Shown: positions 18,917 through 31,275 of the stretch, one piece after another
How positions within the stretch are numbered: position 1 is the stretch's first letter
How the letters are laid out: each line of letters starts with the position of its first letter
The notes under the pieces: generated by a model
The model's input: the letters and a program-made list of their open reading frames with translations, nothing else
Told to the model about the DNA's origin: nothing
Databases searched by the model: none
Program-made: the position numbers and the translations under genes
Assembly: GCF_002836055.1 (NCBI RefSeq)
Contig: NZ_PJBS01000351.1
Location: 29,446-93,445, forward strand
DNA: 64,000 nt
Origin: Psychroflexus sp. MES1-P1E
GTDB taxonomy: Bacteria > Bacteroidota > Bacteroidia > Flavobacteriales > Flavobacteriaceae
Direction of reading: 5' to 3'

Positions 18917-19081
18917 ATATTGATAGTATTAATTAAATGTGTTTTCTGCAATAATATAAAAATTAAAACAAATATAATAAACCATATTAAGCATGATACT
19001 CAATATAGATGCATAAATTTAGTTGATAATAATTACGACGGACTTAAGTTATTTTGTGTTACAACTTGTTGGAAGGATTAA

Positions 19082-19369
19082 GGTCAAAAGCCGACCAACT
19101 CAGATAAATTTACTGACATATTTTCTATCTTCGCTCAAGGTCATATTACTGACGATATTGTTCTGCATTTGCAAACTTATAGGTTTTCTGAAGGAACTGT
19201 GGCCCTTTGTGAAAAATTTGGGGTAGAAGTTGTTGCCATAAATAATAAAGATGCCTAAGCTGAGCTGAAAGCTCACAATTCCGCAGAAAACTTACTGCTC
19301 AATAAAGAGGGAATAAAATTTTGGAAGGCTATTGCCCTTGTGGAATCAAGTTTAGATATCTCTGAATAA
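19082..19369 (+). pseudogene. Unidentified decayed coding sequence
   Basis: One frame reads as a plausible soluble protein with segments such as DIFSIFAQGHITDDIVLHLQ and GTVALCEKFGVEVVAIN. It has an internal TAA at 19256-19258, then continues (AHNSAENLLLNKEGIKFWKA) to a stop at 19367. Another TAA lies just upstream, and there is no start codon in frame. Composition and codon use look like former coding DNA. I do not recognise the family. Confidence 0.4.
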
Positions 19370-19463
19370 AAAAGATTGCAATGCCTCTAATAATGCTTCC
19401 CAGAGTCTAACTTAGTATCAATATAAAAATCAACATTGGATTACTCATTAAACTTATAATGTC

Positions 19464-20492
19464 ATGAAAAATTATCTTTTATTACTTGTCAGTATATTAC
19501 TTATCGCATGTCACGATACCCCAAAGCTTAACAAAGAAAAAAACGCCCCTAAACCCCCGAAATTTGGCATTGTTATACATGGTGGTGCTGGTGTTATCAA
19601 AAAAGAATACATGACAGACTCTTTGCAAAGAGCTTATGAGGATAAATTAAAAGAAGCTGTAGAGAAGGGACATTTCATCCTTTCTGAAGGAGGTACTGCT
19701 TTGGAAGCGGTCCAAAGAACTATTAATATCATGGAAGATTCTCCTCTATTCAATTCTGGAAAAGGAGCCGTGTTGAATGCCGATGGTATTGCCGAATTAG
19801 ATGCTTCGATAATGGATGGAAAAACCAGAAATGCAGGAGCTATTTCTGGTGTACAACATATCAAAAACCCCATTAACCTCGCTTTTAAAGTCATGGAAGA
19901 ATCCGATCATGTGATGCTAAGTGCCTCTGGTGCTGAAGACTTTGCCAAGTTAAATGGACTATAATTTGTAGAAAACTCATATTTTATAACAGACAATAGA
20001 AAGCGAGCACTGAAAGATTCCAAAGCAAATGAACAAGGGGTCTATGATGGAAATAAGTTTTTCTTGAGCAATGAAAAGTTTGGGACTGTTGGCTGTGCTG
20101 CTTTAGACCAAGATGGCAACTTAGCCGCTGGCACCTCAACTGGAGGAATGACCAACAAGAAATATGGAAGAATTGGAGACTCGCCTATCATAGGTGCTGG
20201 TACATATGCCAATAATAAAACCTGTGCCATTTCTGCAACGGGTCATGGCGAATATTTTATTAGAGGTGTAGTTGCTTACGATATCTCTGCACTTATGGAA
20301 TACCAAGGCATCAGTCTAGAGCAAGCAGCAAAACGCGTGATCCAAAAAAAACTTACCGATATGGGGGGGACAGGCGGCATCATAGGTATTGACAACAAAG
20401 GAAACATGGTCATGGAATTCAATACTCCAGGGATGTTTAGAGCGTCTAAAACCATGAAAGGTGAAACCCTTATTAAGATGTACGAGGATTAA
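19464..20492 (+). pseudogene. Isoaspartyl peptidase/L-asparaginase broken by one stop codon
   Basis: Ntn-hydrolase of the plant-type asparaginase family. A lipoprotein signal (SILLIAC) leads into FGIVIHGGAGVI, then GGTALEAVQ and FNSGKGAVLNADG. At 19962-19964 an in-frame TAA interrupts the frame after KLNGL; the same frame continues with FVENSYF and the self-cleavage site FGTVGCAALDQDG, whose Thr becomes the N-terminal nucleophile, then GTSTGGMTNKKYGR and a GTGGIIGID segment. All catalytic residues are otherwise kept, so the loss looks recent. A restart at ATG 20064, 6 residues before the nucleophilic Thr, is possible but unproven. Confidence 0.85.
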
Positions 20493-20494
20493 CC

Positions 20495-22528
20495 TCAACC
20501 CTTGATTTCTAGTTGTTTTTTGGCAATATCAACATGTGTAGTAGGCTGTTGACACGTTTTGTTTTCACAGACATATATGATAGTTTCCAAAGTGTTTTGT
20601 GGTGTCTTTCCTTTTAAAAGGGCCAAGTTTTCTTGGTGTCCACCCAAGAAAATAGCATTTTGACAGAAGCTATGCTGAAGCTCCAATGCTTTTACTTCAG
20701 ACTCTTTCCCCATGATTGCTACTTCATAAAAGGGATGAGAAAACCACCCAGACAGAATTTGCCAGTTGGCATAATAAGGTCCCGATTTGTGGAGTTTTGA
20801 TTTGACCTGATTCCACATTTTCTTTGATGCTTTAGTATAAGTAGAGTCGTTAAAAAAGTGCCCCATCAAAAACAAAGATTTAGCTAAAGACGAGTTGGAA
20901 GCAGGAATCACATTATCATTAATTTCAAAGGTTTTTGAAATAAGCTGCTCTCCTTTGGTCGATGAATAATAAAACAGTCCTGTTGAAGAGTCCAAAAAGT
21001 AGTCTAAACAGATGTTCACCAAATCTTTAGCTGTAGTTAAATAGTGGATATTAAAAGTTACTTGGTATAATTTAATAAGCGCTTCCACCAAAAAAGCATA
21101 GTCATCCAAAAAACCATATATAAATTTAGAGTTTGAACTTTTGGTTCGTAATAATTTTCCATTTTCAGTAACCATAGACGCTAATAAAAACTGCGCATTC
21201 TTTTCTGCTAAGTCTAAATATTCAGGTTCTTTTAAGGCTATATAGGCATCCACCAATCCAGTAATCATCATCGCATTCCATGAGGTGATGATTTTATGAT
21301 CTAACGGAGGATGAGTCCTCTCCCAACGAATTTGATATAATTTATACCTCAGTTGATTTAGATCACTTTTAAATTTTTCAGGGACTAAATCTTTAACTTT
21401 CGCATAAGAATCTGGGGTTTGTTGACTAAACAAAATATTTCTGGATGATTCCCAGTTACCTCGCTGAGTCACATTATAAAAGCTTTCAGCTAGGTTTAAT
21501 TCTTCTTCGGTTAACACCTCAGAAAGTTCTTTATAAGACCACACATAATACTTTCCCTCTTCCCCTTCACTATCGGCATCTAGAGATGCATAAAACCCAT
21601 AATCCTCGCTCATGAGCTCTTTGCTCACGAAATTGATAGTATCTGAAATCACTTGCTTGTATAAAGGCTTAGGCGCCAACTTAAACGCATTTGCGTATAA
21701 ACTAATCAACAAAGCATTATCGTAAAGCATTTTTTCAAAATGTGGCGCAAACCATTCAGCATCCACAGAATATCTTGAAAATCCGCCACCAATTTGATCA
21801 TAAATACCTCCCAGAGCCATTTCATCTACTGTTTTAGCTACCATCTCTAGAACCGAGTGGTCTTTGGTAAAATCATAATATTGGAGTAAAAACTGCCAAG
21901 AATTAGCCATTGGAAATTTAGGAGCCCCCCTAAAACCCCCGCGATCTCCATCTACTATTTTTCGCCAGTTGATTATTAGGTCTTGATATTCTTTTTTAGA
22001 AAACTGAACGTCTCCATCTTCTACTGCACTTAATTCTTGAGCCAACTGTATACCGTCTGTTACCTTTTCCGCAGTCTCCAGAAGAGACTTATAATCTCGA
22101 GAATAGGCTTTAGCGATATTTGACAAAACTTTTTTCCAGTTTTCTTTCGGAAAATAGGTGGCTGCATAAAAAGGTCTGCCGTCTGATAAGGCAAAAGCGT
22201 TGAGCGGCCAACCTCCACGACCTGTTAACATTTGAGCCGCCTCCATATAAATATGATCAATATCTGGGCGCTCTTCTCTATCAATTTTTATACAAATGAA
22301 ATGCCTATTCATTAGCTCGGCTACTTCGTTATCCTCAAAAGATTCATGAGCCATAACGTGACACCAATGGCAAGCGGCATAGCCAACACTAATCAAAACA
22401 GGCTTATTTTCTTGCTTAGCACGCTCCAAAACTTCGGGACTCCATTCTACCCAATGCACAGGATTCTCTGCATGTTGCAATAGATACGGACTTGAAGCAA
22501 ATTGAAGATCATTTTTGAATCCAGACAT
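20495..22528 (-). CDS. Thioredoxin-domain DUF255 protein (YyaL/SSP411 type)
   Basis: 677-residue cytosolic protein with an N-terminal thioredoxin-like DUF255 domain. It begins [21 protein letters not shown] and carries the redox motif [13 protein letters not shown] (about residues 50-62) and [10 protein letters not shown]. The remainder is an (alpha/alpha)-barrel glycosidase-like region, with [20 protein letters not shown] and [13 protein letters not shown]. The cellular function of the family is not settled. It converges on the asparaginase remnant, with only two bases between the stop codons. Confidence 0.88.
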   Translation of the reverse strand: MSGFKNDLQFASSPYLLQHAENPVHWVEWSPEVLERAKQENKPVLISVGYAACHWCHVMAHESFEDNEVAELMNRHFICIKIDREERPDIDHIYMEAAQMLTGRGGWPLNAFALSDGRPFYAATYFPKENWKKVLSNIAKAYSRDYKSLLETAEKVTDGIQLAQELSAVEDGDVQFSKKEYQDLIINWRKIVDGDRGGFRGAPKFPMANSWQFLLQYYDFTKDHSVLEMVAKTVDEMALGGIYDQIGGGFSRYSVDAEWFAPHFEKMLYDNALLISLYANAFKLAPKPLYKQVISDTINFVSKELMSEDYGFYASLDADSEGEEGKYYVWSYKELSEVLTEEELNLAESFYNVTQRGNWESSRNILFSQQTPDSYAKVKDLVPEKFKSDLNQLRYKLYQIRWERTHPPLDHKIITSWNAMMITGLVDAYIALKEPEYLDLAEKNAQFLLASMVTENGKLLRTKSSNSKFIYGFLDDYAFLVEALIKLYQVTFNIHYLTTAKDLVNICLDYFLDSSTGLFYYSSTKGEQLISKTFEINDNVIPASNSSLAKSLFLMGHFFNDSTYTKASKKMWNQVKSKLHKSGPYYANWQILSGWFSHPFYEVAIMGKESEVKALELQHSFCQNAIFLGGHQENLALLKGKTPQNTLETIIYVCENKTCQQPTTHVDIAKKQLEIKG

Positions 22529-22699
22529 AGAGTGTTTTTTTTACCAAAATTACATTTTCTTACCACCTTCTGAATGTTAAACAGTCTTAAAACTGATGAT
22601 TTTAAAACTTAACCTGATTGAGTTATGTTCACTCAACAGGCTCTATAAAATTGGAAAGCGTTTTAAAATTCTGTATTTTCAACCTAAATTAATAAACTC

Positions 22700-23395
22700 A
22701 TGATCAATAAAACTGTAAATAATGTTACCAAAGCTTTAGAGGGCGTTCACGATGGAATGACCTTTATGCTTGGAGGCTTTGGCCTTAGTGGTATTCCCGA
22801 AAATTGCATACAAGAACTTGTGAAACGCGATGTGAAAGACGTGACTTGCATCTCAAACAATGCCGGTGTTGACGATTTTGGACTTGGGCTACTTCTGAAG
22901 AAAAAACAAATAAAAAAAATGATCTCTTCATATGTAGGAGAAAATGCTGAATTTGAGAGACAAATGCTCAGCGGTGAATTAGAAGTAGATTTAATTCCTC
23001 AAGGCAGCTTAGCTGAGCGATGTAGAGCTGCTCAAAATGGTATTCCTGCCTTTTATACCCCTGCTGGATATGGCACCGAAGTAGCCATAGGAAAGGAAGT
23101 TAGAGATTTTGATGGAAAACCTCATATCATGGAAGAGGCCTTCAAAGCTGACTTTGCGTTTGTAAAAGCATGGAAAGGGGATGAAGCTGGTAATCTCATT
23201 TTTAAAGGGACCGCTAGAAACTTTAACCCTTTAATGTGTGGAGCTGCTAAAGTTACTGTTGTGGAAGTGGAAGAGCTTGTAAAACCCGGTGAACTCGATC
23301 CTAATTTCATCCATATTCCAGGTATTTTTGTTCAGCGTATTTTTCAGGGAGAACACTACGAAAAGCGAATTGAACAGAGAACCACACAATCTTAA
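22700..23395 (+). CDS. scoA: 3-oxoacid CoA-transferase subunit A
   Basis: Alpha subunit of succinyl-CoA:3-ketoacid CoA-transferase, which moves CoA between succinyl-CoA and acetoacetate in ketone-body or short-chain acid metabolism. It begins [20 protein letters not shown]. The family signature [20 protein letters not shown] and the oxyanion-forming segment near [21 protein letters not shown] are present. The 231-residue length is typical. The beta subunit follows 26 bases downstream, so the two form an operon. Confidence 0.93.
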   Translation: MINKTVNNVTKALEGVHDGMTFMLGGFGLSGIPENCIQELVKRDVKDVTCISNNAGVDDFGLGLLLKKKQIKKMISSYVGENAEFERQMLSGELEVDLIPQGSLAERCRAAQNGIPAFYTPAGYGTEVAIGKEVRDFDGKPHIMEEAFKADFAFVKAWKGDEAGNLIFKGTARNFNPLMCGAAKVTVVEVEELVKPGELDPNFIHIPGIFVQRIFQGEHYEKRIEQRTTQS

Positions 23396-23421
23396 AAATC
23401 AACTTTTGAAACTAAAGACTT

Positions 23422-24075
23422 ATGTTAGATAAAAATGGAATTGCAAAACGGATTGCCCAAGAAGTCCAAGATGGCTTTTACGTAAATCTGGGTATTGGTA
23501 TACCTACTCTCGTAGCCAATTATGTAAGAGACGACATTGAATTAGAATTCCAAAGCGAAAATGGAATATTGGGAATGGGGCCTTTTCCAAGGGAGGAAGA
23601 TGTAGATGCAGACCTCATCAACGCTGGAAAGCAAACAATTACGGCATTGCCTAGCGCTAGTTTTTTCGACTCAGCTCTCAGCTTTGGAATGATACGCGGT
23701 CAACACGTTGACCTAACCATTTTAGGAGCGATGGAGGTCGCTCAAAATGGAAATATAGCCAATTGGAAAATCCCAGGTAAAATGGTGAAAGGAATGGGCG
23801 GCGCTATGGATCTTGTAGGCTCTGCAAAAAAAATAATTGTTGCCATGATGCACACCAATAAAGCTGGAGACTCTAAGCTTTTAAAGACCTGTTCTTTACC
23901 ATTAACAGGAGTTGAATGCGTTACTAAAATAGTGACCAATATGGCGGTACTTGATATTGTAAATAAAAAATTCAGACTTTTGGAAAGAGCTCCTGGAGTA
24001 AGTGTAGAGGCTATTCAAAAAGCAACCGAAGGAGATTTAATCGTGGAAGGAGATATTCCTGAAATGGAATTATAG
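23422..24075 (+). CDS. scoB: 3-oxoacid CoA-transferase subunit B
   Basis: Beta subunit (217 residues) of the heterodimeric CoA-transferase. The catalytic Glu lies in FQSENGILGMGP (about residue 50), which forms the gamma-glutamyl-CoA thioester. NLGIGIPTLVANYV and GGAMDLVGSAKKIIVAM are also family-typical. The operon ends at a bidirectional hairpin that also serves atpC on the other strand. Confidence 0.93.
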   Translation: MLDKNGIAKRIAQEVQDGFYVNLGIGIPTLVANYVRDDIELEFQSENGILGMGPFPREEDVDADLINAGKQTITALPSASFFDSALSFGMIRGQHVDLTILGAMEVAQNGNIANWKIPGKMVKGMGGAMDLVGSAKKIIVAMMHTNKAGDSKLLKTCSLPLTGVECVTKIVTNMAVLDIVNKKFRLLERAPGVSVEAIQKATEGDLIVEGDIPEMEL

Positions 24076-24095
24076 GCTATTTGTTTTATAAAAAC

Positions 24096-24132
24096 TAAAA
24101 AGCGCTAACCTAAAGATTAGCGCTTTTTTTTT
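24096..24132. terminator. Bidirectional terminator between scoB and atpC
   Basis: The stem AAAAAGCGCTAA / TTAGCGCTTTTT has a 7-base loop, with A and T runs on either side. It lies between two converging genes and should work on both strands. Confidence 0.8.
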
Positions 24133-24148
24133 ATAAAACCAAAGTCAT

Positions 24149-24424
24149 TTAATCTATAAGAATAACAACTTTATTATCGTTCAATTCAATAACACCTCCA
24201 GAAATATCAAAACACATTTTTGAATTTTCTTGATAAAACTTATCCTTTAAACCCTTAGGTAAGTTTACAGAAGAGTCTAGCTTTATAGATCCACTTTTTA
24301 AGACAGAAACCACGGGTGCGTGATTATCCAACATCTGGAACTCTCCATTGATTCCTGGAACGCTGACGGTTTTTACCTCGCCGCTTAGAATAATTTGCTC
24401 TGGACTTACTATTTCTAAATGCAT
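24149..24424 (-). CDS. atpC: ATP synthase F1 epsilon subunit (short form)
   Basis: Central-stalk subunit of F1Fo ATP synthase. The 91-residue protein has only the N-terminal beta-sandwich (MHLEIVSPEQIILSGEVKTV, GEFQMLDNHAPVVSVL). The C-terminal helical hairpin that can inhibit ATP hydrolysis in many bacteria is absent. Short epsilon subunits are usual in Bacteroidota, so this is not a truncation. It lies 16 bases after atpD. Confidence 0.93.
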   Translation of the reverse strand: MHLEIVSPEQIILSGEVKTVSVPGINGEFQMLDNHAPVVSVLKSGSIKLDSSVNLPKGLKDKFYQENSKMCFDISGGVIELNDNKVVILID

Positions 24425-24440
24425 GTGCTTAAGTTTCAGA

Positions 24441-25952
<1,512 letters not shown>

Positions 25953-26069
25953 CTAAGGATTTTATTTGATGACTTTTCTAAAAAAGACGTATTTAAAATT
26001 TTTGCAAATATATATTATTTAAATAAACCTTTTATGACTGAAACCTTTTTTATAAAAAATTGATCGATT

Positions 26070-27917
26070 CTATTCTACGGTTACAGATTTTGCAAGATTC
26101 CTAGGTTGATCGACGTTCTTACCAAGCATAACTGCAATATGATAAGAGAAAAGTTGCAAAGGAATTGTCGTTAGCAAAGGAGTAAGCGCTTCAAGAGTTT
26201 CGGGGACCTCTATAACGTGGTCTGCCATGTTCTTCACAGACGTATCCCCTTCAGTGACTACCGCTATAATTTTACCCTTACGAGATTTAATTTCTTGGAT
26301 ATTACTTACTACCTTTTCATAATGCCCTTTTTTAGTAGCAATAACTACTACAGGCATATGTTCATCTATAAGAGCAATCGGGCCATGTTTCATCTCAGCA
26401 GCTGGGTAACCTTCTGCATGGATATATGAAATTTCTTTAAGCTTAAGCGCTCCTTCAAGCGCAACAGGGAAGTTATAACCTCTACCCAAGTATAAGCAAT
26501 TTTTCGCATTTTTATAAACAGCAGCAACTTCCATGATATGATCGTTGGACAGTAAAGCTTTCTCTATTTTTGAAGGTATTTGCTCCATTTCATTCAAATA
26601 CATATGATAATCTGAATTGGAGATTGACCCTTTAGCTTTTCCTAATTTTAGTGCCATTAAACTCAAAATCGTAATTTGAGTGGTAAAGGCCTTTGTCGAA
26701 GCTACGCCTATTTCTGGACCAGCATGGGTATAAGCACCTGCATGGGTTTCTCTAGATATTGAAGATCCTACTACATTACAAACTCCAAAAACAAAAGCTC
26801 CATTCTCTTTAGCCAATTTGATGGCCGCCATCGTATCTGCAGTTTCACCACTTTGGGAAATTGCAATCACAACATCGTCTTTATTGATAACAGGGTTACG
26901 ATACCTAAATTCTGATGCATATTCAACTTCAAATGGGATTCTAGCCAAGTCTTCAAAAATATATTCTGAGACCAAGCCGGCATGCCAAGAGGTCCCGCAA
27001 GCCACAACTATAATTCGTTTAGCGTTTAAAAATTTTTCTAAGTTATCGTCAACACCAGCCATTCTTATAATTCCACGATCTGCAAGCATTCTACCTCTGT
27101 AGGTATCTTTTATGGCGCTAGGTTGCTCATAAATTTCCTTCAGCATAAAATGGTCGTACCCCGCTTTCTCTATTTGATCGAGATTCAATTGAAGCTTTTG
27201 AACGTAAGGATCTACTAATGAATCATCCTTGATCTTTCTAACCTTCACCTTCTTTCCTAATCTCACAACAGCCATTTCACCATCTTCAAGATATATGGCC
27301 TTTTTGGTATATTCAATAAATGGGGAAGCGTCGGAAGCTATATAATATTCGTCGTCACCTACTCCAATAGCTAAAGGGCTACCCAGTCTAGCAACTACAA
27401 TCTCATTGGATTTGGTTCTGTCAAAAGCAGCTATAGCGTAAGCCCCTATGGTTTGGTTAAGGGCGATCTGCACTGCTTTACCTAACTTTACTTTCTCATT
27501 GATCATGATATCTTCTATCAAATTGACCAACACTTCAGTATCTGTGTCTGATGAAAATGTATAACCCCTATTTTGCAATTCTGTTTTTAAAGATTCATAA
27601 TTTTCAATAATTCCATTATGAATAATCGCTATTTTACCTGAATTAGAAAAATGAGGATGCGAGTTTGCATCATTAGGTTCTCCGTGCGTAGCCCAGCGGG
27701 TATGGCCTATTCCAACGGTTCCTTTAAGCTCAATTTCAGAATCACATTTGTGTTGCAAATCGGCCACTTTACCTTTTGTTTTACAAATGTTAAGGTCATT
27801 ACCGTCATAAATAGCAATGCCAGCACTGTCATATCCTCTATACTCAAGACGCTTTAAACCTTTTAATATGATAGGGTAAGCTTGCTCTTTTCCTATATAA
27901 CCTACAATTCCACACAT
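26070..27917 (-). CDS. glmS: Glutamine-fructose-6-phosphate aminotransferase
   Basis: Makes glucosamine 6-phosphate from fructose 6-phosphate and glutamine, the first step towards UDP-GlcNAc for peptidoglycan and LPS. The nucleophile Cys2 opens the N-terminal glutaminase domain (MCGIVGYIGK, GHTRWATHG). Two SIS sugar-isomerase domains follow (VACGTSWHAG, ISQSGETADT; LGRGYNFPVALEGALKLKEI), and the family end LAKSVTVE is present. The length is 615 residues. Upstream genes are DUF4270 and glycogen synthase on the same strand, a common flavobacterial arrangement. Confidence 0.97.
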   Translation of the reverse strand: MCGIVGYIGKEQAYPIILKGLKRLEYRGYDSAGIAIYDGNDLNICKTKGKVADLQHKCDSEIELKGTVGIGHTRWATHGEPNDANSHPHFSNSGKIAIIHNGIIENYESLKTELQNRGYTFSSDTDTEVLVNLIEDIMINEKVKLGKAVQIALNQTIGAYAIAAFDRTKSNEIVVARLGSPLAIGVGDDEYYIASDASPFIEYTKKAIYLEDGEMAVVRLGKKVKVRKIKDDSLVDPYVQKLQLNLDQIEKAGYDHFMLKEIYEQPSAIKDTYRGRMLADRGIIRMAGVDDNLEKFLNAKRIIVVACGTSWHAGLVSEYIFEDLARIPFEVEYASEFRYRNPVINKDDVVIAISQSGETADTMAAIKLAKENGAFVFGVCNVVGSSISRETHAGAYTHAGPEIGVASTKAFTTQITILSLMALKLGKAKGSISNSDYHMYLNEMEQIPSKIEKALLSNDHIMEVAAVYKNAKNCLYLGRGYNFPVALEGALKLKEISYIHAEGYPAAEMKHGPIALIDEHMPVVVIATKKGHYEKVVSNIQEIKSRKGKIIAVVTEGDTSVKNMADHVIEVPETLEALTPLLTTIPLQLFSYHIAVMLGKNVDQPRNLAKSVTVE

Positions 27918-27927
27918 AATATAGTAT

Positions 27928-29511
27928 TTAGTTAGTTTCTGTATAAAATATTTTTAATTTGAGTTTTTTTGCTTCTACAGCAGATTTATTACCATGAATG
28001 ACAATACCTCTAGGAGTTTCTAACATACTTCTTGGAACAGACTCAAAAGCCTCTGATTGAGAATTTCTTGTATTTACCAGATTGGTTTGGTTGACGTTAG
28101 AAGAAACGTAAAGACCCAGTCGCACATTGGTTGAGTCGTTATTTAAAACATCGCTGATATAAGAGGTTAATCTTATTTTATAAAATCGATCTCCATTTTC
28201 ATCAATATTTAAAGGGCCTAGATGAACTTGTCTGGATATATTAGGATTATCATTAGCTGTAGGATCTCTTCCATAATCTTCAAGAACTCTTCGATCATCT
28301 AAATTTATCAAGAAAACTCTATTAATTCTATTTTTACTAGATGGTGCTACCTCTTCGTTTAGATAAAGATTCAAGTTAGCCTCATTAATCAACCATCTGT
28401 TTTCTCTTAATTGATCTAACTCATCAGACACGCCATTACCATCTGTGTCTGGCCCTGTAAAAAGTTCGATCACTGCAGAAGAGCCCTCTCCTCCTTTCAA
28501 ATAAATATTTTCTTCTCCTTCTTCTATGTTTTGGTTAGACAAATCTACATTGAAATTGTTATCGTATAAATTCAACTTATTTCCACTAAAATTCAAAGCA
28601 TACTGGCTAAAAAGGGTGTCAGTTGTGGTCGTTCCGTCCTCTTCTTCAACCTGAGTTTCATTATTATAGTAAATCGTGATATTCGCATCTGCATTTCCAA
28701 GATTGAACATTGACATGGAATATACTGGCTGTTGTTGCTCCGCCTCAATTAAAAAACCTCTTAAATAGTTTCTAAACACGTTATTACTAACTAAAAACTG
28801 AGAATTAGCAGGAGCTAGTATTTTTTCTTGAAAATACTGTATTGGCATTTGAATACGAATCCTTGGAGAAAGATTTAAAGTATCAACAGCATTTGCTTCT
28901 ATTTTCTCAAAAAGAATAACGCTGCTTGTTAGATCTGATGGCTTTATTACATCTGAAGTAACCAAAGGCATATTTTCTATATTTGGACTGAATTCATTCT
29001 CCTGATCTGAATAGTAAATTTGATTCTCTTCAAACTCTCCATTTTCACCAGGATCTATATCTCTAAGGAATTGATTGGACTCGTAAATATTGATTTTGAA
29101 ACTCCCCTCTCCGTAAATAGAATCCAATTCATAAATTCCAGATTCTATCTCTCTACTAAAAAAAGGAAGAGTAAACACAACTGAATCTATTGTAGGATTT
29201 TCTCCAAAATCAGGTCTTGTTTGTGATAAACTGACTTGTGTAAGAATTTTAGTCTCTGAAATACCAAACACAGGATCTACGTAACCTCCTAAAAAGTAAT
29301 CATTAAATCCATTGGTTTGTATCGAAGTATATTTTTCGCTGTAAGCAACTATATTTTCCAACTCGTAAGGAGGAGGGACTTCTAAACTATTAATAAAGTC
29401 TATACCGACTTCTGAATATTCATTTTCACAGGACAATAACAAAACTAGAGCAAAAACTGAGGCTAAACTTCTTAAGGTAACTTTATACATAGAATTAATC
29501 TTCTTCTTCAT
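27928..29511 (-). CDS. DUF4270 family lipoprotein
   Basis: 527-residue predicted outer-membrane or periplasmic lipoprotein. The signal peptide ends in a lipobox (LVLLLSCENE), followed by the family opening SEVGIDFINS. The rest is mostly beta-rich and acidic. The family is found in Bacteroidota and has no assigned function. The gene overlaps the end of the glycogen synthase gene by 17 bases and lies 10 bases before glmS, so the three are probably transcribed together. An internal ATG seven codons in would shorten the signal peptide n-region and is also possible. Confidence 0.8.
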   Translation of the reverse strand: MKKKINSMYKVTLRSLASVFALVLLLSCENEYSEVGIDFINSLEVPPPYELENIVAYSEKYTSIQTNGFNDYFLGGYVDPVFGISETKILTQVSLSQTRPDFGENPTIDSVVFTLPFFSREIESGIYELDSIYGEGSFKINIYESNQFLRDIDPGENGEFEENQIYYSDQENEFSPNIENMPLVTSDVIKPSDLTSSVILFEKIEANAVDTLNLSPRIRIQMPIQYFQEKILAPANSQFLVSNNVFRNYLRGFLIEAEQQQPVYSMSMFNLGNADANITIYYNNETQVEEEDGTTTTDTLFSQYALNFSGNKLNLYDNNFNVDLSNQNIEEGEENIYLKGGEGSSAVIELFTGPDTDGNGVSDELDQLRENRWLINEANLNLYLNEEVAPSSKNRINRVFLINLDDRRVLEDYGRDPTANDNPNISRQVHLGPLNIDENGDRFYKIRLTSYISDVLNNDSTNVRLGLYVSSNVNQTNLVNTRNSQSEAFESVPRSMLETPRGIVIHGNKSAVEAKKLKLKIFYTETN

Positions 29512-30316
29512 TTAAAATATCTTTCAAGTAGTAGGTTTGATAGGCATTTGACATTTCTTCTCGTTTTATGTAAGGCAAAGTAGGAAGATCTAGCTTTTCG
29601 ATATACGCCTTTAAATCTTCTGAAATTTCCTCGCTTCCAATCACCAAACCATCAGAGTTGTCTATTGCAACTTTTAGTATATTGCTGTAAGTTGGATTAT
29701 CCAAATGAGCAATAGCATCATCTTCTATTCCATCAAACAAAACTTTCTTTTTCATATCTTCATCTAACGCACCATCAAAGCTTTGATTGTATATAGACGT
29801 CACAATTTTAGATTCAGAAAATAAAGGCTCATTTCCATAATAATGCCTCAAATACATAGGAAGTAAAGAAGACATCCAACCATGAACGTGAATAATATCT
29901 GGAGACCAGTTCAATTTCTTTACGGTTTCTATAACCCCTTTTGCAAAGAAAATTGCACGCTCATCATTATCTTCAAATAACTCACCATCTTCATCAGAAA
30001 ACGTAGCTTTCCTCTTGAAGTAGTCTTCATTATCGATAAAATAAACTTGCATTCTCTCTTTTGGGATAGAAGCCACCTTTATAATTAGGGGCATATCTAA
30101 ATCATTGATTACCAAATTCATTCCAGACAAACGGATGACCTCATGAAGCTGATGCCTCCTCTCATTGATATTACCAAACCTTGGCATAAAAATACGCGTT
30201 TGACCACCAGCGGCGTTTATCAATTTTGGAGCTTCAAAAGCAGTTGAAGAAATATCGTTTTCTGGCAAGTAAGGCACAACCTCGGATGAAACGTATAAAA
30301 TGCGTTTATCTTTCAT
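29495..30316 (-). CDS. Glycogen/starch synthase catalytic-domain protein (short)
   Basis: 273-residue protein matching the N-terminal GT5 catalytic domain of glycogen synthase: ILYVSSEVVPYLPEN, then INAAGGQTRIFMPRFGNI and DIIHVHGWMSSLLP. The C-terminal half of a full glycogen synthase (about 470 residues, with the second Rossmann domain and nucleotide-binding residues) is missing, and the KTGGL-type ADP-glucose motif is altered. Short homologues at this position are common in Flavobacteriaceae, so this is unlikely to be a local truncation. True glycogen synthase activity is doubtful. It is divergent from panC across 109 bases. Confidence 0.78.
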   Translation of the reverse strand: MKDKRILYVSSEVVPYLPENDISSTAFEAPKLINAAGGQTRIFMPRFGNINERRHQLHEVIRLSGMNLVINDLDMPLIIKVASIPKERMQVYFIDNEDYFKRKATFSDEDGELFEDNDERAIFFAKGVIETVKKLNWSPDIIHVHGWMSSLLPMYLRHYYGNEPLFSESKIVTSIYNQSFDGALDEDMKKKVLFDGIEDDAIAHLDNPTYSNILKVAIDNSDGLVIGSEEISEDLKAYIEKLDLPTLPYIKREEMSNAYQTYYLKDILNEEED

Positions 30317-30425
30317 AAAATATTTACATTATGGATTAATGTCAAAAAGTTGACAAATTTACAAAAATTTATGTGGATTCCCGTTAAAATATTAATATTG
30401 CAAATCCTAAACAGATACACTACTT

Positions 30426-31268
30426 GTGGTTATAAAATCAAAAGAATCCCTTCATAAAACTTTGGAGATTCGTAAAAATAAAAAAAAGACTATTGGGCTA
30501 GTACCAACAATGGGGGCTCTTCACGAGGGGCACCTTGCCCTCATCGACTTTGCTTATAAATTTTGTGATGTCGTCGTCGTTAGTATTTTTGTAAATCCAA
30601 CGCAATTCAATAACACCTCAGATTTGGAAAAATACCCTAGACATGTAGAAAAAGATGCTGCCTTCTTAAAAAAACACAACTCTAAAACTCTAGTTTTCAC
30701 TCCAAATGTAGAAGAGGTGTATACAGATGGCCTTAAATCTGAGTCCTATAACTTTGGCAGCATTGTGGACCATATGGAAGGTGAGTTTAGAGCTGGTCAT
30801 TTTGATGGTGTTGGTAGTGTCTTAAAAAGATTATTCGCTATTGTTAGCCCAGACAAAGCCTTTTTTGGTGAAAAAGACTATCAACAGCTCATAGCAGTCA
30901 AAACACTGGTAAACATCACCAGGCAGAAAGTCGAGGTTATAGGATGCCCAACACATAGAAACGAATTTGGTCTTGCACAAAGTTCTCGAAACTTCAGGCT
31001 TAGCGACACTCAGCTTAAAGAGGGTGAATTGATTTTTGAAGCTTTATCTCAAGCAAAAAGTATGTTTGATGATTACAGTATTCCAGACATTGAAAGAGAA
31101 GTCAATAAGAAGTTTCAACAAAGTACACTGAAGCTGGAGTACTTTTCGATTGTAAAAACAAAAGACCTTATCCCAACAACAACCAAAGAACCAAAAGAAG
31201 CCTACAGAGGATTTATAGCCGCATTCCTTGGCGATGTAAGACTAATAGATAATATGGCTCTTAACTAA
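30426..31268 (+). CDS. panC: Pantothenate synthetase
   Basis: Joins pantoate and beta-alanine using ATP, via pantoyl-adenylate. The 280-residue cytosolic enzyme has [15 protein letters not shown] with the HxGH ATP motif, FVNPTQFN, and FGEKDYQQL. The start is GTG, directly before the family N-terminus. panD, which makes beta-alanine, follows 7 bases downstream, so both halves of the pathway's end are co-expressed. Confidence 0.95.
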   Translation: MVIKSKESLHKTLEIRKNKKKTIGLVPTMGALHEGHLALIDFAYKFCDVVVVSIFVNPTQFNNTSDLEKYPRHVEKDAAFLKKHNSKTLVFTPNVEEVYTDGLKSESYNFGSIVDHMEGEFRAGHFDGVGSVLKRLFAIVSPDKAFFGEKDYQQLIAVKTLVNITRQKVEVIGCPTHRNEFGLAQSSRNFRLSDTQLKEGELIFEALSQAKSMFDDYSIPDIEREVNKKFQQSTLKLEYFSIVKTKDLIPTTTKEPKEAYRGFIAAFLGDVRLIDNMALN

Positions 31269-31275
31269 TTTTAAC

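Noticed and set aside
19023-19226. 67-codon hydrophobic plus-strand frame
   Set aside because: Low-complexity, Leu-rich translation in a frame overlapping the more protein-like decayed frame at 19082-19369.
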